8,313 nt of DNA, taken from NCBI GenBank assembly GCA_946221765.1, contig CAMIMK010000132.1, positions 1 through 8,313 on the forward strand, read 5' to 3'. The stretch comes from an uncultured Rhodovulum sp. Its GTDB lineage: Bacteria; Pseudomonadota; Alphaproteobacteria; Rhodobacterales; Rhodobacteraceae. Positions 5,013 to 8,313 of the stretch are shown here, piece after piece (position 1 is the first letter of the stretch; each line of letters begins with the position of its first letter). Under the pieces are notes generated by a model that ran no database searches, was not told the DNA's origin, and saw nothing but the letters and a program-made list of their open reading frames with translations. Made by a program: the position numbers and the translations under genes.

Positions 5013-6317
5013 ATGACCCTCACACGCCGGAACCTGATGATCGGTGCCGCCGGACTCGCGGCGGGCGCGGCCCTCGGCGGGCTCGGAGGACGGGCCCTGG
5101 CGCAGGGCCTGCCGAGCTACACGCCGGAATCCGGCGCCTCGCTCCGGCTCCTGCGCTGGGTGCCCTTCGTGCCCTCGGAGGAAGCGGCCTGGAACGCCAA
5201 CACCAAGGCCTTCACCGAGGCCACCGGCGTGCCGGTGCAGATCGACCAGGAAAGCTGGGAGGATGTCCGGCCCAAGGCCGCGGTCGCCGCCAATGTGGGC
5301 TCGGGCCCCGACATGGTGATGAGCTGGTTCGACGATCCCTTCCAGTATCCCGACAAGCTCGTCGACGTGACGGAACTCGCCACGGCCCTCGGCAGCAGCC
5401 AGGGCGGCTGGTACGCGGGGCTCGAGGGCTATGCGCGCAAGGACGACACCTTCATCGCCCTGCCGCTCTGCGCGATCGGCAATGCGATCTGCTACCGCAA
5501 GAGCCATGTCGAGGCGGCCGGCTTCAGCGAGTTCCCCAGGGATACCGCGGGCTTCCTCGAACTCTGCAGGGCGCTCAAGGCCAACAACACCCCGGCGGGA
5601 TTCCCGCACGGCAAGGCGGTCGGCGACGGCAACAACTATGCCCACTGGCTCCTGTGGAGCCACGGCGGCAAGCTCGTCGACGAAAGCGGTGCGGTCGCGG
5701 TGGACAGCGCCGAGACCCGGGCCGCGATCGCCTATGCCAAGGATCTCTACCAGACCTTCATCCCCGGCACCGAGAGCTGGCTCGACATCAACAACAACCG
5801 TGCCTTCCTCGCCGGGCAGGTCTCGCTGACCGCGAATGGCGTGTCGCTCTATTATGCGGCGCGCAAGGATCCGGCGCTGGCCGAGATCGCCGAGGACATC
5901 CGCACGGTGAACCTGCCGATCGGGCCGGTGGGGGAGAGCGTCGAGCTGCACCAGGCCTCGACCCTCTCGATCTTCCGGCACACCAAGTATCCCGAGGCGG
6001 CCAAGGCCTATCTCGCCTGGATGTTCGGGCAGGACAACCTCGCCTCCTGGATCACCGGGGCGAATGCCTATTGCTGCCAGCCGCTGAAGGTGCACGAGAG
6101 CAACCCGGTCTGGACCTCGAACCCGATCCACGAGCCCTATTCCCGCGCTTCCGCCTCGCTCCGGCCGAACGGCTATGCCGGCCCGCTCGGCCCGGCCTCG
6201 GCGGCGGTGATGGCCGATTACGTCCTCGTCGACATGTTCGCCCAGGCCGTGACCGGCAGCGCCGCCGATGACGTCATCTCGGACGCGGCCCGGCGGGTGC
6301 GCCGCTCCTACGCCTGA
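5013..6317 (+). CDS. ABC transporter solute-binding protein (family 1, UgpB/MalE-like)
   Basis: This 434-residue periplasmic protein should capture the solute and hand it to the permeases. The N-terminus is a twin-arginine type signal: TRRNLM (4-9), an Ala/Gly-rich hydrophobic stretch (10-26), and ALA (28-30) with likely cleavage before Gln31. The mature part has family-1 traits: LRLLRWVPF near the start, AFTEATGVPVQID (66-78), NVGSGPDMVMSWFDD (94-108), and an aromatic-rich second lobe with WLLWSHGGKLVD (212-223). Five cysteines (153, 160, 185 and the adjacent pair 354-355) are in the mature chain. The usual length is about 400-440. It lies between two intercistronic hairpins and has the strongest ribosome site, consistent with excess production. 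No substrate can be assigned. Sugars, polyols or glycerol-phosphate derivatives are typical of the class. Confidence 0.9.
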   Translation: MTLTRRNLMIGAAGLAAGAALGGLGGRALAQGLPSYTPESGASLRLLRWVPFVPSEEAAWNANTKAFTEATGVPVQIDQESWEDVRPKAAVAANVGSGPDMVMSWFDDPFQYPDKLVDVTELATALGSSQGGWYAGLEGYARKDDTFIALPLCAIGNAICYRKSHVEAAGFSEFPRDTAGFLELCRALKANNTPAGFPHGKAVGDGNNYAHWLLWSHGGKLVDESGAVAVDSAETRAAIAYAKDLYQTFIPGTESWLDINNNRAFLAGQVSLTANGVSLYYAARKDPALAEIAEDIRTVNLPIGPVGESVELHQASTLSIFRHTKYPEAAKAYLAWMFGQDNLASWITGANAYCCQPLKVHESNPVWTSNPIHEPYSRASASLRPNGYAGPLGPASAAVMADYVLVDMFAQAVTGSAADDVISDAARRVRRSYA

Positions 6318-6328
6318 CCTGATGCGCG

Positions 6329-6363
6329 CCGGGCGGGTGGGGGACGCTGCCCCGCCCGCCCGG
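6329..6363 (+). other. Strong intercistronic stem-loop after the binding-protein gene
   Basis: CCGGGCGGG (6329-6337) pairs with CCCGCCCGG (6355-6363) over nine perfect pairs. It continues through a U-G pair (6338/6354) and GGGG/CCCC (6339-6342 with 6350-6353), giving a 14-bp stem with a seven-base loop. It begins 11 bases past the binding-protein stop. The downstream bases TCCTCCTCCC contain no T-run, so it is more likely an RNA-stabilising or attenuating element than a full terminator. CTCC (6369-6372) could also pair with the GGAG ribosome site (6381-6384) of the next gene. Confidence 0.75.
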
Positions 6364-6391
6364 TCCTCCTCCCGGATCCTGGAGCCCGCCG

Positions 6392-7321
6392 ATGGCCATG
6401 ACCTCCCCTCCGCGCACCGGCTTCCGGGTGTGGCTGACCGAGAGCCGCAACGGCCTCGGCCTGCTGTTCATGCTGCCGGCGGCGGTCTTCCTGCTCTGCT
6501 TCCTGACCTATCCGCTCGGCCTCGGGGTCTGGCTCGGCTTCACCGACACCAAGATCGGCCGCCCGGGCGAGTTCATCGGGCTAGAGAACTATGTCTGGCT
6601 GGCCGACGACCCGGTGTTCTGGAAGTCGGTCTTCAACACGCTCTTCTACACGACCATCGCCTCGGTGCTGAAATTCGGCCTCGGGCTCTGGCTGGCCCTC
6701 CTGCTGAACCAGAAGCTGCCGATGAAGACCTTCTTCCGGGCGATCATCCTGCTGCCCTGGGTGGTGCCGACCGTGCTCTCGGCGCTGGCCTTCTGGTGGA
6801 TCTTCGACAGCCAGTTCTCGATCATCTCCTGGGTGCTGATGCAGTGGGGGGTGATTTCCGCGCCGATCAACTTCCTCGGCGAGCCCTGGACGGCCCGCTG
6901 GTCGGTGATCGCGGCCAATGTGTGGCGCGGCATCCCCTTCATCGCCATCTCGCTCCTCGCCGGGCTCCAGACGATCCCGCAGTCGCTGAACGAGGCGGCG
7001 GCGCTCGACGGCGCCACGCCCTGGCAGCGGTTCCGGCGGATCACCCTGCCGCTCCTGACCCCGATCATCGCGGTGGTGATGACCTTCTCGGTCCTCTTCA
7101 CCTTCACCGACTTCCAGCTCATCTACGTGCTGACCCGCGGCGGCCCGGTGAACGCCACGCATCTGATGGCGACGCTGAGCTTCCAGCGCGCCATCCCGGG
7201 CGGCCAGCTCGGCGAGGGCGCGGCGATCGCGGTCGCCATGATCCCCTTCCTGCTCGCGGCGATCCTGTTCAGCTTCTTCGGGCTGCAACGGCGCAAGTGG
7301 CAGCAGGGCGGGCAGGATTGA
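6392..7321 (+). CDS. ABC importer permease, MalF/UgpA-like
   Basis: This 309-residue inner-membrane protein forms one half of the transport channel. It has about six membrane segments (near 22-50, 80-106, 115-138, 172-192, 220-246 and 277-297). The cytoplasmic EAA loop, EAAALDGATPWQRFRRITLP (201-220), docks on the ATPase. The sequence LTRGGPVNAT (247-256) is the family's conserved stretch ahead of the last helix. Length and layout match MalF/UgpA-type permeases without the extra periplasmic domain of E. coli MalF. GGAG (6381-6384) seven bases upstream supports the ATG at 6392 rather than the ATG two codons later. It follows the binding-protein gene by 74 bases containing a strong hairpin, so it is probably made in smaller amount. 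The gap to the next permease is 12 bases. Confidence 0.94.
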   Translation: MAMTSPPRTGFRVWLTESRNGLGLLFMLPAAVFLLCFLTYPLGLGVWLGFTDTKIGRPGEFIGLENYVWLADDPVFWKSVFNTLFYTTIASVLKFGLGLWLALLLNQKLPMKTFFRAIILLPWVVPTVLSALAFWWIFDSQFSIISWVLMQWGVISAPINFLGEPWTARWSVIAANVWRGIPFIAISLLAGLQTIPQSLNEAAALDGATPWQRFRRITLPLLTPIIAVVMTFSVLFTFTDFQLIYVLTRGGPVNATHLMATLSFQRAIPGGQLGEGAAIAVAMIPFLLAAILFSFFGLQRRKWQQGGQD

Positions 7322-7333
7322 GGAGGCGGACCG

Positions 7334-8215
7334 ATGGCCAAGGATGACGTCGTCGACGATATCGTGGGGATGGAGCAGTATGACACGCTGCCGCGGCGCA
7401 TCCTCGTCACCTACCTGCCGCTGGCGGTCTTCGTCTTCGTGCTGCTGTTTCCCTTCTACTGGATGGCGATCACCGCGGTGAAGCCGGACAGCCAGCTGAC
7501 GAACTACACCGACTACAGCCCGTTCTGGGTGGTGGGGCCGACGCTCGACCACATCAAGTACCTGCTGTTCGAGACCTCCTATCCCGGCTGGCTCTGGAAC
7601 ACCGTGGTGGTCTCGGTCTGCTCGACGGTCCTCGCGCTCGCCGCCTCGGTCTTCGCGGCCTATGCCATCGAGCGGGTGCGGTTCCGGGGCGCGCGCGTCA
7701 CCGGGCTCCTGATCTTCCTCGCCTATCTGGTGCCGCCGTCGATCCTCTTCATCCCGCTCGCCTTCATCGTCTTCCAGATCGGCATCTTCGATTCCCGCCT
7801 CGCGCTGATCCTGACCTATCCGACCTTCCTCATCCCGTTCTGCACCTGGCTGCTCATGGGCTATTTCCGCTCGATCCCCTTCGAGCTGGAGGAAAGCGCG
7901 CTGGTCGACGGTGCCTCGCGCTGGCAGATCCTGACGCGGGTCATCCTGCCGCTGGCGGTGCCCGGGCTGATCTCGGCCGGGATCTTCGCCTTCACCCTCA
8001 GCTGGAACGAGTTCATCTACGCCCTCACCTTCATCTCCTCGTCGGAGAACAAGACGGTGCCGGTCGGGGTGCTGACCGAGCTCGTCCGGGGCGACATCTA
8101 CGAATGGGGGGCCTTGATGTCCGGGGCGCTGCTCGGGTCGCTTCCGGTGGTGATCCTCTATTCCTTCTTCGTCGACTATTACGTGTCGTCGATGACCGGG
8201 GCCGTGAAGGAATAG
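7334..8215 (+). CDS. ABC importer permease, MalG/UgpE-like
   Basis: This 293-residue inner-membrane protein is the second channel subunit. It has an N-terminal cytosolic tail of about 24 residues and about six membrane segments (near 25-46, 88-112, 121-148, 155-177, 210-230 and 258-283). The EAA loop reads EESALVDGASRWQILTRVILP (from 186), with Ser in place of the central Ala, a common variant in MalG-like subunits. LSWNEFIYAL (222-231) is the typical stretch in the following helix. AGGAGG (7321-7326) overlaps the stop of the preceding permease and lies seven bases before the ATG, so the two permeases are tightly coupled. It ends in TAG (8213-8215), 15 bases before the next start. Confidence 0.94.
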   Translation: MAKDDVVDDIVGMEQYDTLPRRILVTYLPLAVFVFVLLFPFYWMAITAVKPDSQLTNYTDYSPFWVVGPTLDHIKYLLFETSYPGWLWNTVVVSVCSTVLALAASVFAAYAIERVRFRGARVTGLLIFLAYLVPPSILFIPLAFIVFQIGIFDSRLALILTYPTFLIPFCTWLLMGYFRSIPFELEESALVDGASRWQILTRVILPLAVPGLISAGIFAFTLSWNEFIYALTFISSSENKTVPVGVLTELVRGDIYEWGALMSGALLGSLPVVILYSFFVDYYVSSMTGAVKE

Positions 8216-8229
8216 GCCGGGCGCCCGGC
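8216..8229. repeat. 14-base perfect palindrome between permease and next gene
   Basis: GCCGGGCGCCCGGC (8216-8229) is its own reverse complement and fills almost all of the 15-base gap. As RNA it could form a 5-bp stem with a GCGC loop right at the ribosome-binding region of the next gene. No Shine-Dalgarno is visible there, so translation of that gene may depend on coupling or be weak. Confidence 0.5.
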
Positions 8230-8230
8230 G

Positions 8231-8313
8231 ATGAGCGATCGGGCCATCCTCGCGCTGTCGGTCGCCTATCTCGCGGCGTTGTTCCTGATCGCCTGGGCCG
8301 GCGACCGGCGCCC
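8231..8313 (+). CDS. N-terminus of a membrane protein, possibly a CbrA-like sensor histidine kinase (partial)
   Basis: An ATG at 8231 opens a frame that runs off the right edge after 27 codons. The visible product has MSDRAI, then a hydrophobic helix (LALSVAYLAALFLIAWAG, about 7-24), then a charged D-R-R. The pattern AYLA-LF-IAW-GDRR resembles what I recall at the start of CbrA-type histidine kinases, which begin with a sodium/solute-symporter domain and end in a kinase core. A plain SLC5-type symporter is the main alternative. The 15-base gap and same strand suggest it may be co-transcribed with the ABC importer. If it is a sensor kinase, it could regulate uptake or catabolism of the transported compound. 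Too little is visible to be sure. Confidence 0.45.
   Translation, partial: MSDRAILALSVAYLAALFLIAWAGDRR

Noticed and set aside
4920..6131. 403-residue minus-strand frame opposite the binding-protein gene
   Set aside because: It is antisense to a gene with a clear signal peptide, ribosome site and family features. Its composition is that of a shadow frame.
6581..7552. 323-residue minus-strand frame opposite the permeases
   Set aside because: It is Arg/Asp/Glu/His-rich antisense of membrane-helix codons with no domain.
1..8313. CRISPR array, insertion sequence, toxin-antitoxin or phage genes
   Set aside because: I looked on both strands for regularly spaced repeats, transposase or integrase motifs and small paired genes, and saw none.

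Overview
The window is high-GC DNA with dense GC-ending codons. It most likely comes from an alphaproteobacterial chromosome, probably Rhodobacterales-like. That placement is inference: it rests on the style of the Era, RNase III and LepB sequences, on a DUF1491 gene coupled to era, and on the GC content. No species can be named from sequence alone.

Left part (1-725). A short membrane-type reading frame ends at 135. About 300 bases without a convincing gene follow, carrying two strong dyads (178-199 and 229-268). Next is a complete tRNA-Leu(CAA) on the minus strand (435-518) with a plausible promoter (529-557).

Middle part (726-3592, minus strand). This is a compact housekeeping operon read right to left: lepB (signal peptidase I), rnc (RNase III), era (ribosome-assembly GTPase) and a DUF1491 gene. 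The lepB/rnc and era/DUF1491 junctions are 4-base stop/start overlaps. The rnc-era spacer is 109 bases and holds a short palindrome and an 11-bp tandem repeat. No acpS lies immediately upstream of lepB and no recO lies immediately downstream.

Right part (3593-8313, plus strand). A 273-base divergent control region separates lepB from a complete CUT1-type (carbohydrate/polyol/glycerol-phosphate class) ABC importer. The order is UgpC/MalK-type ATPase, Tat-type solute-binding protein, MalF-like permease, MalG-like permease. The control region holds two short palindromes beside a candidate promoter. GC-rich hairpins lie on both sides of the binding-protein gene. The one after it has a 14-bp stem, which fits differential expression of the binding protein over the membrane parts. 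The substrate cannot be read from sequence.

At the right edge, 15 bases after the last permease, a new gene begins with a membrane segment resembling the start of CbrA-type histidine kinases that carry a sodium/solute-symporter domain. It may be a sensor linked to the transporter, but only 27 codons are visible.

I see no clear undescribed system. The most interesting signals are regulatory: the palindromes before the ABC operon, the intercistronic hairpins, the dyad cluster at 136-434 and the possible transporter-sensor pairing.
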